Assembly: GCA_002943765.1 (NCBI GenBank)
Contig: PQWQ01000006.1
Location: 3,162,001 to 3,226,000 of the forward strand
Origin: Psoroptes ovis
Lineage: Eukaryota > Arthropoda > Arachnida > Sarcoptiformes > Psoroptidae
Direction: 5' to 3'
Length of the DNA: 64,000 nucleotides
Within the stretch, counting starts at the first letter, position 1, and the number at the start of each line of letters is the position of its first letter. Positions 39,658 through 52,800 of the stretch are shown here, piece by piece. Below the pieces are notes generated by a model. That model was not told the DNA's origin. It ran no database searches and saw only the letters and a program-made list of their open reading frames with translations. The position numbers and the translations under genes are program-made.

Positions 39658-42600
39658 TTTGTTTCGTTTTGTTCGTATTTTTGGATATTGAATTTCAAAT
39701 GAAAGAAAAATTAAATATTTGAGCTTTAAAAAGTGTGAAATGTCTTATAAGTAAATAATGATGTATGATTAAAAATTTTACAATAAAAAAATTTAAAAAT
39801 TGTAATTATCATTGATTATATTGGCATAATTTTTCTTACGAAAAAAAAAAACAATCTGAAAAAAATATTTTCTCTTCTTAAAATTTAGTTTCAGGGCAAA
39901 TGTATAGCGATTGTGCTACAGAAAAAAAAATTCATTTCGACAATTAATATTGAATTGTTTAAGATTGAATATTCATTGAGAAACAATGGAAAAAATCACA
40001 ATCGATACAGCAATTATATTCTGCAATTAATAACAAATAAATAATTGAATGGATAAATATAAATTAAGAATAAAATTGTGAATGATGTTTAAGAAATATT
40101 AATAATTATAATGAATCATAATATAATCGGACACTATACACTGTGTATTTTATATGTATAAAATGTATAGATAAATATATGAATGTATATAATAATGAGT
40201 ATGTTTTTTTTCGCGAGAAGTTTTTGTATTTAACAAGAAATAAAATAAAGTTACAGAGGGGACTGAAAAGCAGCAGTGTATGTTTCACTTTGATGCGTTA
40301 TTATTAATATATTTTCAATGATCGATAAAATTGTAATCATATCTTCAATGGTAAATAATAATATTTGCTATAAAACATATAGCAATGAGAAGGAGTGAAA
40401 AAAAAATTACTCTTCAATGATTATGTTTTGAATTGCGTCAAAATGATGACATCTTCCAAATAATAACAATAATAATGATATTAACTAATGTATTTTTGTT
40501 TAATGTCAATCGATGTTTTTTATTCAATCACATAAATGTTGGCTTTCCTGCCATAATTCAGCAATGGGTTTTTTTCTTCGTCAATATTTTATTTTGTCGC
40601 TAGTTGTCTATCATTTTTTTTAACCCGTCAATCATTAGAAAAAAATTATGAAAATTTGATTCTGTTGTGTTTTCAGTGAGATTCGAAATAATAACATTAA
40701 TGAAATAATCATCAAATGATGTGCGGCTTTTTGTTTTTGCTTTTTTTCAAATCATTATGATTGTGCTTGGACACTTTTTTATGATTTTTTTGATAATTGA
40801 ATTTTATGTTTGAGCTTTTTTTTGAAATTTCAAATATAATTAATCGTTGTGCTATTGTTTTGTTTCGAAATGAAAAATGGATGTGAGTGAAGTTGAACAC
40901 ATTTGAAAAAGTTGGAAAATAAGCATTCTCCCATTCGCAAATGATGATAAAATTGAAAAGTTTGGACAATTTATGGAACCAAAAATAAAAACCAAAATTA
41001 TATGACCGGCAAAAATTTTTTTATACGAAACGAAAGATGAAAAAAACACAAATCAATGTTGACAGTTTTTATTCCACAATAAGTTCATGAAAATATTCAA
41101 TATTCATAAATTTTTAATGTAAAAAAAGCAATAAAAATCGTCGAGTTGTTGAAATATATGATCACAATGAAAATAAATGATGGATTTGGCGCGTAAATTT
41201 TGTATATTGAAAAAAATTTATCAAATTTTTCATCAAAAAAATTGATGATGATTTGATAAAACTTTCAATTTCAATCAAAATATTCCGGTGAATCACTGGA
41301 GAATGTTATTAAATATAACGATTTCGTTAATTGAAAATAAATTCAATAAAAATGTTTGAATTTTTCAACTATTTCACAGAAAAAACAAAACACATGACTG
41401 ACAGAAAAGTGACAACATAATAATTATTTTGAAATTAATGAATTTTTTTTTTTAATTTTCATTTTCACAAATCAAATAATTTTGTTATTAAATAATTATG
41501 ATTTTTGGCTTTTATATTCGTCACAATGTTTTGATTGTTATTGTGTCATTCATTATGATTGTTCACAAATAATATTCAAATTGAAGAATTTAATCATATT
41601 TCATATTTTCATTTTGACTGAATACATTTTTAATGTGAAAAAAAAGTGATGCACAAAGCAAAATTTTGATGAAATACAAAAAAAAAAAAAAAATCAAAAT
41701 CAAAATTGAATTCAATTAAACCAAATTTTTTCTTCACTTTTTTGCTGTTTATTTTTTTCAAGTATATGTTTATGTGGTGTTGTTGTCGATGTCGATGTCA
41801 ATGTTGATGTTGTTGTTGTTGTTCTTGTTTGATGTTTATGTTCATTTCATTTTCTGGTAATATTCGATAATGTGATTGCTGTATGTATGTTTGTTGGTTG
41901 ATTGTTTTGTCATTTTTTTTTCGCTGTTGAATACGAGCAGAATCCAGAATTGTTTAGCTTGATGAAGATGGAAAGAATTTCTTCGTTGTTATTGTTGATA
42001 ATACGCAAGAATATTCTCATTTATATGAACATGCGTCTGTATGTATTTAAGTTTCAAAGTGGTAGAAGCAATATTCACACATATATAAAATCATTTCATC
42101 ATAATCATTTGAATTGAATGAATGGATGAATGAATGAATGAATGTCAAATGATTTGATCTATAAAAAAAATAGCATTGAAATTGATGCTAGCCAAGCCAA
42201 AATGTTTAAATTCATTTTATATAGATCAAATGGAAGAATTATTATTATTTCAGTCATCTCTTCATGAATGAAATGGAATAAAATGAATTGAATCGAAATG
42301 ATTTGAATTGAAAATGAAATAAATCGAAAAAATGGTAAAACTTGTTAAAAAACTTTCACATCTTGATCCATATTGTGAATCATGCGAAATGCTGCTGTTG
42401 TTGTCGTTGTTGCAATCAATGATGAAGAAAGACTAAATGTATTATGTACTATATATGTGTAGAGAAAATTCAATAATATTTCAATGGTGATATGCTCACA
42501 AGAAAATCTGGCATCTGGCCATCGGGACCGTTGTAATCGTTGAAATGTTTTTTTGCAAAATTCTTTTCAACTTTTCGTTTCTTTCCTTGAAAACATTTCA

Positions 42601-43285
42601 AGACAGTTGTCTTTAATCTGATAAAATGTTCATAGAATTATAAAACATAAAGACAAATATTGAAAAATGGAATTATCATCGGATTTAGTTTTGCCTTTAT
42701 CATTTTTTCGACCGAATTCTAATTTTTTCTTGACAAATTGAAAATTGTATGAATCAAAAGAATTGAAGAAGAAAATTGAATGAAATGGAATGACTTGAAA
42801 TGGATCGATTTGAACGCAATCTCGAATGATGTTTAGAAGGAAAATCATTCAATTTATATCATTATATTCATTGAGAATATGAATTGAAAAAACGACGATC
42901 GTATTATACGATTCGTATATATATCATCATCGCTGAAATTCCGCTATTTTATCGAATTATTTTAGATCATATAATAATAATAACAATAATTTGGTCCTTT
43001 ATTCATATATTTTTGATCGTATTGTTTTTGTAATAATAATAATAATAATAAAAATAATAGAAATCATAATGATGATGATGATTCTGCTCGTAATAATAAT
43101 ATTATTATTAATAATAATAATGAAAATAATCATAGTTGAAAAAATATATAATTCAATCGTTGAACAGAATCTCAACAATTTTTTATTTTTTCCCATTGAA
43201 TTGTGCGAGAAAAAAATGAAAGAAATCTAGGCCATCATACCCAAGATGAATAATATATCATCATCATCATCATCTTTATTTTATT

Positions 43286-43468
43286 TCATATTATTTTTTG
43301 TTTAGAATCGCTATATACACGCGTAGTATATGCGTGTTTAGGGCCAATAATGTAATGATAATAATGATATTGTCGAAGCAAATTTTCACCATTATCATCA
43401 TCATTGAATGCAGACACACATGGGCCAAATAATAAAATATCAATAATAGCAATAATAACAATAATCAT
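43286..43468 (-). CDS. weak candidate for a small secreted peptide, 60 residues
   Basis: Starts MIIVIIAIIDILLFGPCVSA, which resembles a signal peptide, followed by FNDDDNGENLLRQYHYYHY and a tail with HAYTTRVYSDSK. The Ile-rich start comes from an AAT/ATT repeat, which argues for chance. No homology is recognised, and no splice signals were needed. Confidence 0.12.
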   Translation of the reverse strand: MIIVIIAIIDILLFGPCVSAFNDDDNGENLLRQYHYYHYIIGPKHAYTTRVYSDSKQKII

Positions 43469-46400
43469 ATCATAATTTTGATCTTTGAGATTTTTTTCTA
43501 CTTTTTTAAATAGATTGAATTGAATTGATGAACATTTTGGTGAACATATTTTTATATTATTATCATTATTATTATTGTCATAAACATTGAACAATTTTTT
43601 TTTTGGTTTTTGTTTCTTTTTCAATTGTTTTTATTTGTATTCATTTATATAGTCAGATAGATATTTATATATAAATCCCTAAATTTATATGAAATATAAA
43701 TAAAAATTTTTATAATTTTTATAAGTTTTAAGTTTATTATTTTGTTCACGAGATTATAAGTTCATTTTGATAAATTGTTTTTTTGTTATAATAATTTTTG
43801 TCATAAAGATTTGACTATATTTTTAGTCATAATGATTTGATTTGAATATATATGACGACTTTTGAAATGTTTGATTAGAGTTTTTATATGATTTGTGTTT
43901 TTGAAAATGTTTTAATAATTTTGTTTTGACTAATCAGTCGATTTAGCTATCGGATGTTTATGCATTTATGAAATTCATGATTTGAAATGGTCGGTATCTT
44001 TGTTGTCAAATTTAAACAAATTGTTCGGGAATGATTTATAATTAAACAATTTCATCAAAGGATGTTTATGTGATCTAGAAATATTTTTACATGACATTTA
44101 TATTTTTGGGTGTTTAAACATAGATTTATACGTGAAATATATTTAGGAATGAATGAATATCTTTTTGGGTTTTTTCAATGAAAATAATGATAATAAAATA
44201 GTAATAATAATGATAATGATAAAAAACTATAAACAACAAGGACAATTCAACTGATTTATCATTTTTTTTCATTACCTTTATTCATTTGTGTTCAATTTCT
44301 TTTCATATGTGTTTTCTTCAAATAATAATCAACAACAACAATATGAATCAGAATAATGAACAATAAACAATAATGATAATGATATGAATTATAAATAATT
44401 ATGGTACACAGAAATCGAGGAAGAATTATGAAAATTTAATAAATTGTAACAATTGAAACAGATATTTGTAACAAAATAATTACTGGTAAAAAACAAAGAG
44501 CTGAAATCATTGAATGAAACAATAAGAAAAACGAGAAATGACAATGATAATGTTAATGATGATAATAAAAAACGATCACATGTAGTCAATCAAACGGTCA
44601 AAATACTGAAAAAACAAAGTTTTTTTCATCATCATTGATGATTATTATTTTTACATTAATTTTAAATAAAAACCATATATTATGCGATGAAAAAATAGTG
44701 AAATAGTTTGTCCAATGCTTATGTGTTCATTATATTTCCAATATACAAATACAGGAAAATATATGATCGATATTTGAACATAATGTCAGTATTGAATGAA
44801 TGAAAATTTCGCAAAAAGCAAAATAGCAAATCAAATAAGTAAATCATAAAATTGACAAAATTTGGCGAATGATGGTGGAAAAATTGAAAAAGAAAATTCT
44901 TTTGCCTTATTCCTCATATTTATCCAGTATTGTTTCATTTCATTAGTTGAATAAATATTTGTTTTATTTTTCGGTGACTTTTGCTGTTTTTGATTATAAT
45001 CAATATTCATTCATTCATTCGTTCATTTATATTTATTTTGAAATGATGAAATTTCATCTGAGTAAAAAAAATTGGTAACGATTCCAACAGTTTTTTTTTC
45101 AGTATATCATTCCGATTCTATCCATCATTACAATTACTATAATCATTACTCCTTTTCAATGAATGATTCATCATTTACATATATTATATGTTGTTTTCTA
45201 TGGAACCGAGAATTTTTGCAAGATGAAAAACATTTCCGAATCAATTTTTTTCAACATAATATAACACAATATAATTGATATTATACTTAAACACAATTCA
45301 GAATATAAATTTATAAATTATTTTTTTCAATATGAATTAAGCCATTTCATTTTCTCGGTTTTTGGTTTTCACAATGTTTAGTAATCAATTTTCGCGAATG
45401 ATGAATAAATTTTATTATTATCATGATTGCAATCGCTGTAGTAAAATCACAATCATTATATGAGAATGCGCTACAAATTAATGTGATTGTATTTTTCGAT
45501 AATCATGATATTTTACAACAACAATCATTATATTAATGCTGATAAAAAATAACAACGAGACGAGAGAAACAAAACCGGGTACCGAAAAAAACCAAATCGA
45601 AAACCGAAACATGAAAAAAAACATGTAAAATGAATTCATTTCAATACTTGATTTTCCATTAACTTCAGTCATAGTCAGGCTTAAATCACATAATATATAA
45701 ATTAATCAATGAAATGGAAATTGACACGCATTAAGACTATTAAAGGTGTTGTTGTTGTCGTTGTTGATGATGTTGTTGCTGGTGTTTTGATTGTAACGGT
45801 ATTCTTAAGCTTGTATACAAACAAAAAATCATAATGATGAAATATAAAAAAAACCGAGGATAAAAAACAAATCTTCATTACAAATTTTTGATTTTTTTTC
45901 GTTTATTTTTATTCAATGAAATTTATTTTACATGTCTGAAATAAATCCTGTGTAATGAATCGTAATAATAATAATAATGGCATTTTTAAACCATGAAACA
46001 ACAAATAAATTTTGTTTTTGTTTTCTTCGCTTGTTCATCACAAAAATAACACAAATTAATCTTTTTTTTTTTTCCTCAAAACAAAATGAACATGAGAAAA
46101 TAACAAAAATCTAATCTATGTCGAATATTCATGTTAATACATAATACAATTTTTTGTTGTTGATGTTGATGATGTATATTATTTAATATTTTGGCAAAGA
46201 TGATAATACTAATAATTTATAAAAATTCAAGAATATAAATTTTCTATTTTTATATTTTTTTTGTGAGAAAAAATGAAACCAAATACAAGCAACAACAAGT
46301 AAAAAAACAATTGTTATTCATTCATTTTTGTAAAATAATTCACTGTAATAATTTGCTTGTTGTTGTTGTAATTATTATTATTATTTGTCATAGTTGTTAA

Positions 46401-46708
46401 AAATGTATTCAAATTTTCAATTTGAATTATTTTTCTTCTTCTTTATTTTCGAATTTTTTATGTCAAAAACATATGAAAATTGCAGATGTTTAATTCATTC
46501 ATTTCGTGTATAAATTTAATTAGCGTAAAGCAAAATAATAATAAAAAAACAATTACATTTGTTTTTGATGAAATCTCGAAGATTTCTTTCAGTTTCGCCA
46601 GAATTATCATCATTAGTTGAACGAAGAGAAAAAAATAAGAAGATAAAAAATAATTGAAATTTTATTTTCGAAAAATTGAAAATCTCAAAAAAATCACATT
46701 TGTTTAAA

Positions 46709-46714
46709 TTTATT
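46709..46714 (-). terminator. poly(A) signal of DPP8/9 gene
   Basis: AATAAA on the minus strand, 25 nt after the DPP8/9 stop codon. The spacing suggests a very short 3' UTR, unless later signals are used. Confidence 0.5.
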
Positions 46715-46738
46715 TGAAATAATTCAAAATAGAATAAG

Positions 46739-49700
46739 TCAAAGATTTTGCTGCAAAAAATGTATCATGGTCGCTTCCCAATGTTCAGCACTATTCACTT
46801 TTTTTGGACTATGACGTTCGCATGGATATATCTAGAATTGAATCGAGGAAGTGATATATGAATGAAAATACTTTTTGACAATGATAAAAATACATACACT
46901 TAATTGATAGGGTTTCCCAGCCATTACTAATGCCTGTATTAATTGAGCTGTATGACAAAAATGTACATTTTCGTCCATTAAACCATGTATTATCAATAGA
47001 CGATTATATCTTTTTTTTGATTAAAAAAGAAATGTCAGAATCAGTACAATTTTATACAATTTAATTTGATTTTTATCTATAATTATTCAAGATACATACT
47101 CATTTGGAAAATGTTTTACATAGCTGAGTATACTGCTTCGTCGATAATTATCCGCATTGTCTGATGGTAATCCCATATATCTTTCTGTATACCCAGTATC
47201 ATATAATAACCAATTAGTTACTGGTGCTCCGGCTATTGCACATTTGAATATATCCGGCCTTTTGACCAGTGCCATTAACGATAGATAACCACCGTATGAC
47301 CAACCGTGTATGGCAACACGATTCATATCGATGAAACCTGTGTTTTCGGCTAACCATTTCAAAGCTTCTACTTGATCATCAATTTCCACTTGTCCCAAGC
47401 GTTTGTATATGTGCTTTTCGAAATCTACACCACGATGTTTTGAACCCCGTGAATCAAAACCGACTACAATATATCCTTCGGAAGCTATAAGATGTCTTTT
47501 ATGATTCCGTAGATCTATAAATAGAATAATGTTTTAAATCGTTAAAAATATTTAATGAAAAAACAGACCTTTGAATGACTTTGTCACTAATTGCACTTCA
47601 GGCCCGCCGTATATTTCCAATAAAACAGGATACTTGAATCCAGGTTCCATTGATTCCGGCTTGAAGAAGAATCCATGTATTAATTCACCGGAACTCAATT
47701 TACATTCAAATAATTGTGGTGTAGGGCCCAAAATTTGAACTTTTTCATAATATTCGACTGAATCTCCAATTCTTACATCATCAGGTAGATTTAAAAAGAT
47801 AAAATGTGGCTCTAGATGAATGTTCAAGCGATTATCGCTAGGCATTATCACTTTATGCAAATAACCGAACGGCGGAATCGATACGTTCGATAGAAAATCA
47901 ATACAATATTCAAAATTCGGATCAAATACAATGCGAGTGTGTGTAAAATCTTCTTTTGAAAGACGTTTTGGCATAACACGTGTAGACTGAGTAGATGATG
48001 ATATGACATATAAATGATTTTCTAGCGCACTATCTTTTGTACCCATGAAATATATTAAATCATTTTTTTCATCAATCCATACCATCGATTCAGATACTTC
48101 CCAATTGCCATTAGTCAATTGACGATTTTCAATCAATTTTCCTTTCCTTTCTATTGATTCTTCGCTTGCATTAGTTGTATCCATTTTTATTCCAACTTTC
48201 TCATCTGAAAAATCTGCTATTTCGACAATAATTCGGTACAAATGACGAAATCCGCTCAATTCAGATGACCAAAGAAATTCTAGCCTACTCCCTGCCTTTA
48301 AATCAGCACCATAATCATTTGGGATTGAAACCATATCAGCATCATTTTTGAGAATTTTTTCATTTTTATTGCTAGAATCAGTTTTTTCCTTAAAAAAATA
48401 TAAAATTTTATGACAATTGTACCAATGATTTTGATGTGTTTCGGTGTAAATTATTTGTGATGAAAATTTTTCCGTTATAGAATGAACGACGATCGCAAGA
48501 TGATTTTGTTGACGATTTAATAGTTGTACCCAGATAACATCATCATTCAACCAATTACAGCGAATCAGATATTCATATTGCGGGAATATTGTTTCAAATT
48601 TCACATTCAAATTTTCACATTTTAATAGGCGTAAATGTCTATTGCCTGTTGATTGTTGCAATGGATTGATGAAAGCAAAATGAATGAGTTTCAATATTGA
48701 TTTAGCATTAGTTGAGCCTTTAAATGAATGAGAAAAATAAAAGTGAGATCAAAATGAATTCTAATTCATTCATTACCTGGTTTCGGGAAGCGATGCTTTT
48801 CATCCTTCGTGCCCCAACCTGATATAATGACAGGTTCTACATTAGATTCATCAACAAACTCGCATAAAATTGTGTAAACATTTTGAAAATTTTGACCTGT
48901 AATTTTCAATTAAATTATTCAATAAAAATCGAAAAATAAAATATAAAAATTACTTGACGGTCGCCACCAAAATCCAATATAACGAGAAAATTCTTCTTGC
49001 ATCACAAACGATGGTGTTCCAGCCATGATCGCTGTTTTTGTGTAATTTGTATTTGTCAATCGTATTTCTGAACCAGAAATCAAATCACAGACCCAGAGAT
49101 CATTATCAGCAGTGTACGCAACAAGATCAGGCTGATATGGACAAATTGATGCATTTAGTTTAGTGTGATTATTATTTATCAATTTTTTCGGTGTATAAGG
49201 TGGCAATAATGGATTTTGGGCTATCAAATTCTCATTTTTCATTTTTTCTTCACCAAGAGAATCATATCTATTAATGGTTTGATTAGCATCATAATTCAAT
49301 GAGACATCATCAAACCAAAATATTGCATTATTCATTGTGAATACAAATCTAGCTGTTTTAGAATGAAAACTATATGAAGATATTCCATTCGATAATATTC
49401 TTTTACGTTGTAGTAATAAATCTTCTTCTAATGAACATGTTGTTGTTGATCCTTCTGATTTGTTTGTTTGATAATTGATTTGATGATGCGAATATGATTC
49501 AATATTTAATAATTCATCTAAGTTAACAATCAATGATTTCCATTCGATTGTCTCTAAATCCGAATCGGATGATGTAGGCAATGCAATAGATTTTCGTAGT
49601 AATGAAGAATTCATATATGATTCTTCTGATTTAGGTGATGAAGAAGATGTTGATGGGGATGATGATGATAATGACTGTGTTGAAAGCGTCATCGATTCTG

Positions 49701-50918
49701 AGGATCCAGAGCTTTGTTAAAGAAAATTAATTTAAATTTTCAATATCATTTCAAAATATTATTTTATACTTAGAATGAGTATCGATGTCTAAATCTTCAC
49801 AATCATTAATGTAATCATTTTTTGTTTCAGGACTACTTCTAAATTCATTTTTTGTCGATGTTTGAATGCTTTCAAGCTCTGATTGCTGCAATGTTTGTTC
49901 AGGCAACGGGTCAATATCTATTGGAAATGTTGTCTCATTCGATTGTGTATTATAGTAATTTGTATTTGAAATTTGATTTGCTTGATTTTTATTCAATTCA
50001 ACATCACAGTAATGAAGAGTCGTTTCGGATGAATTGATTGTTGCCAAGAAATAAATGCGAATTTTTTCACCTTTATCATCATAGCCAAAATTGAAATCAG
50101 AGGGTAGTGAGGGGCAAATTGATGTATATTTCTTTCTTGCTTCACGTACCGATGAACAAATCTGTCTCCATGATTTTATATTTTTTCCTAAATAAAAAGC
50201 TGATATATTCATTAATTAATCAGATCTCTATATTCTATATAAAATACATACGCATAAAATCACTGAATGATGGGAAATTGATATTTGGCATCGATGGCAT
50301 CGTGATGTTTGGCATTGAAAGATTTGGCATTGAGGGCATGGTTATTGTCGGCATCGATGGTAAATTAGGCATCATTATATTGGGCATCGATGGCATCGGT
50401 ACAGAGGTAAAATAATCAGGTAATGATGGCATTTGCAATGCATCTTTCCATGATGGACTATGGTGATTATTATTATTATTTGCTGATGATGACGATGAGG
50501 ATTGTTGTTGTGACTGTTGAAATAAATTGAATGGAAGCTGTTTCTGCTCATTACTAGCTGCTTCATTAATCATCTCATCTTGATTGATTGTTATTGGAAA
50601 TGAATTCTGATGATAGTTTTCGATAGTATTATTAGATATTTTCATATTATTCATCATTATTTTTTTCGATGAATTAGCAGTCAATGAAAATTGTTTTTGA
50701 TATTGTGAATTTGAATGACTATGACGATTTGAACGACGACGATGTTCATGATTATTTAAAAGTAATTGATTCGCAGTGAGCGATTGTTGATGCTGTTGTT
50801 GTTGCCTATTCTGATCCTTTTCATCTTTATCATCATCATCTTTGTCATCATTATTGTCTAGAATTATATTTACATTATCATTGACTGAATTATTCGCATT
50901 GAATCTTTGTTTTTCCAT
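46739..50918 (-). CDS. DPP8/9: Dipeptidyl peptidase 8/9-like serine protease
   Basis: Cytosolic prolyl dipeptidyl aminopeptidase of family S9B, removing Xaa-Pro/Ala from N termini. Exons in order: 50252-50918, 49770-50187, 48954-49711, 48777-48896, 47569-48717, 47100-47514, 46898-47009, 46739-46831; phases all agree, 1243 residues against about 860-890 in vertebrates. The substrate N-terminus pair is in VMQEEFSRYIGFWW (Glu601-Glu602); YGGPEVQLV and DSRGS precede the hydrolase core; catalytic Ser1110 is in HGWSYGGYLSL, Asp1188 in HGLMDENVHF, His1220 in CERHSP. AGAPVTNWLLYDTGYTERYM is a DPP8/9 signature absent from DPP4. No signal peptide or TM is seen, so it is cytosolic. The surplus length is an Asn/Gln/Ser-rich N-terminal extension of about 220 residues that ends in a Met-Pro repeat. 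The start codon is the first ATG of an open exon and could move. DPP8 versus DPP9 is not resolvable in arthropods. Confidence 0.96.
50252..50431 (-). repeat. Met-Pro-Ser/Asn protein repeat in first DPP8/9 exon
   Basis: Residues about 163-222 are built from MPSMPN, MPNLPS, MPTIT and MPNIT-like units (roughly 5-7 residues per unit, about ten MP or LP dipeptides). At the DNA level this is a degenerate ATGCC(A/G)-rich tandem repeat. It directly precedes the conserved domain. I do not recognise it from other DPP8/9 proteins. Confidence 0.8.
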
Positions 50919-51328
50919 ATTGTTTTTTTTTTCAAATCTCCATTTGATTCAATTCAAAGAGATAATTGATAAATTATGCATCGAAAAATTTGATTTCAAA
51001 ATTGTTTTATTTTAACAAAATTGATGCAACAACAATTAACAATTGACGAATGTAAGAATGACGCATAAGATACCGAAATACGAAGACAATTGTATATTGT
51101 TTTAATCATTGATATTATTATTATAATTATTGATTATTATTGTTATTATTATGCTTATTATGTTGTATTGATGGATAAAAACGCAGTTCAAATTACCAAC
51201 ATCAATTCAATATTTATGTAAACATTAAGCAGATAAGCAACAACAATAACAATAATAAAAAACAACTGATTTTGTGGATATATTCATAGAGAATAGGATG
51301 CAATTTTTTAAATTTGTCTTTACCAAAA
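50919..51328. other. short intergenic between DPP8/9 and two-TM gene
   Basis: A 410-nt AT-rich gap between two minus-strand genes, so it must hold the DPP8/9 promoter or 5' UTR and the upstream gene's 3' end. No TATA element or poly(A) site could be assigned with confidence. Confidence 0.5.
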
Positions 51329-52216
51329 TTAAATCATTTCAGTTTCAGGCAATCGTATAATTATTGATTTTTTACATTTGTCTCGTCTATTGAATTCTGG
51401 TTGATTTTTATTGGACAATTTCTTCATTTCTCTAACAATATGTTTCATTTGTTGTTGTTGTTGTTGTTCATAATGTTGTCGGTATTTTTGTTGTTGCGAT
51501 AAAATATTTTCCATTTCAATTTTTGTATTGAATATGATCGGTCTATCATTATTATCATCATTATTCATCGATGGAGTTTTGGGTATAATCGGTGATTTTT
51601 GATTGATTGATTGTTGTCGTTGTAATTGATTCAATTGATGCTGTTGTTGTTGTTGCTCTCGTTGATGTTGTAAATCTTTATATTCAATACGTTTCACATA
51701 AATCAATATCAATATGAATGGTATTATAACTAAAAAAATCAATGATACAAACACAATCCAACCAAATTGTCTATAGATAACAATCAAAAATAGCGATAAA
51801 AATATCAATGATATAAATGTTAATAATAATCTTATGGGATGTTCTATCAGATAACTGCATAATTTATTTAATTTTGTTATTGAATCATGATTATTGTTAT
51901 TGTTGATGTTTTTATTATCATTATTTACAGCCAATTTACTGTCATTTAAATTATCCATGATAATTGGTGTAGTTGATGAACAAGAACGATGCGATAAATA
52001 ATTTGAATTTCGATTTGGCTTCGTCGAGGATGATTTTGTTTTTAATGCAGATAATTTCAATGTTTTTTGTTCATTTAATGTTGACCATTCATATGATGGA
52101 TTGCTATTGTTATTATTATTACTATTATCATCATCATTACAATTTTCATCATCATCTTCATCATCTTGAAGATTTGTTTTAAATGATTCAATTGCTGTTT
52201 GTGGTAAATTTCGCAT
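51329..52216 (-). CDS. uncharacterised two-TM, Asn/Gln-rich protein
   Basis: 295 residues from ATG at 52214-52216 (MRNLPQTAIESFKTN), stop TAA at 51329. An acidic/Asn-rich N-terminal third (DDEDDDENCNDDD) is followed by a Ser/Thr-rich part, then two hydrophobic segments at about 129-148 (LLLTFISLIFLSLFLIVIY) and 152-174 with only a short RQFGW turn, making a membrane hairpin; after it comes a Gln-rich, probably helical region (REQQQQQHQLNQLQRQQ) and a basic C-terminus ending IIIRLPETEMI. The frame stays open 33 codons upstream of this ATG to a possible acceptor at about 52316, so an extra 5' exon is possible. No family is recognised; the topology suggests both ends cytosolic. It lies 410 nt upstream of DPP8/9 on the same strand. 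Confidence 0.6.
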   Translation of the reverse strand: MRNLPQTAIESFKTNLQDDEDDDENCNDDDNSNNNNNSNPSYEWSTLNEQKTLKLSALKTKSSSTKPNRNSNYLSHRSCSSTTPIIMDNLNDSKLAVNNDNKNINNNNNHDSITKLNKLCSYLIEHPIRLLLTFISLIFLSLFLIVIYRQFGWIVFVSLIFLVIIPFILILIYVKRIEYKDLQHQREQQQQQHQLNQLQRQQSINQKSPIIPKTPSMNNDDNNDRPIIFNTKIEMENILSQQQKYRQHYEQQQQQQMKHIVREMKKLSNKNQPEFNRRDKCKKSIIIRLPETEMI

Positions 52217-52800
52217 TTTTTTATCTTTATTGCTCCGTCGAGACACAATGGATCGAAAAAACGATGGAAACAAATAATTATGATAACCAAAACAAGGTAA
52301 AATAAAAAAATTCACTTAAAAAAATGAAAATTTTGAAAAAAATGACAAAATTTATGATCACATTTTCATTTAATGTAAATTACATTTTTGATATTGAATA
52401 CATCAAGACAAAAAAGAAAAACAATTTGACTATGACCAGAAAAAACGATGTATGATGATGAACTAGATTGTAGACCTCGTTATCATAACCATTATTAATA
52501 TCACTATTCATTATATAAATGACTTGATTATTAAAATATCAATTTTTTCTTTTTTCTGGTAAATTCAGAATTGAAAAATGCCAAAAATTCTGTTAGGTAT
52601 ATTGTGATTTACTGTTTGATGATGAAGAAATGATTTTGTTATTCGGTTATACAAATATTGTTGTTGCTTAAGCTGTGGGAAATATGTGTTAATCTTTGAA
52701 AAAAAATTCAGAATAATAAATGAATGAATGAATGGAAAAAAAAGAATCCAAATAAAATGGGGAAAATGAAATTCGTTTAAATTTATTTATTATTTCTCTA

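Larger units (their letters stand above)
39658..46738. other. 7-kb gene-poor region between GluCl 5' end and DPP8/9 3' end
   Basis: It should contain the GluCl promoter and any 5' UTR exons, and the DPP8/9 3' UTR. A 60-codon ATG frame at 43286-43468 (minus) with a signal-peptide-like start is the only frame I would re-check. A less AT-rich patch sits at about 42505-42545. The rest is simple repeat DNA. Confidence 0.6.

Noticed and set aside
42991..43230. 79-codon Ile/Met-rich frame
   Set aside because: It is produced by an AAT/GAT trinucleotide repeat and is open on the opposite strand as well.
50107..50415. 102-codon plus-strand frame with GIDGI repeats
   Set aside because: It is the antisense reading of the DPP8/9 Met-Pro repeat and the neighbouring intron; there is no independent support.
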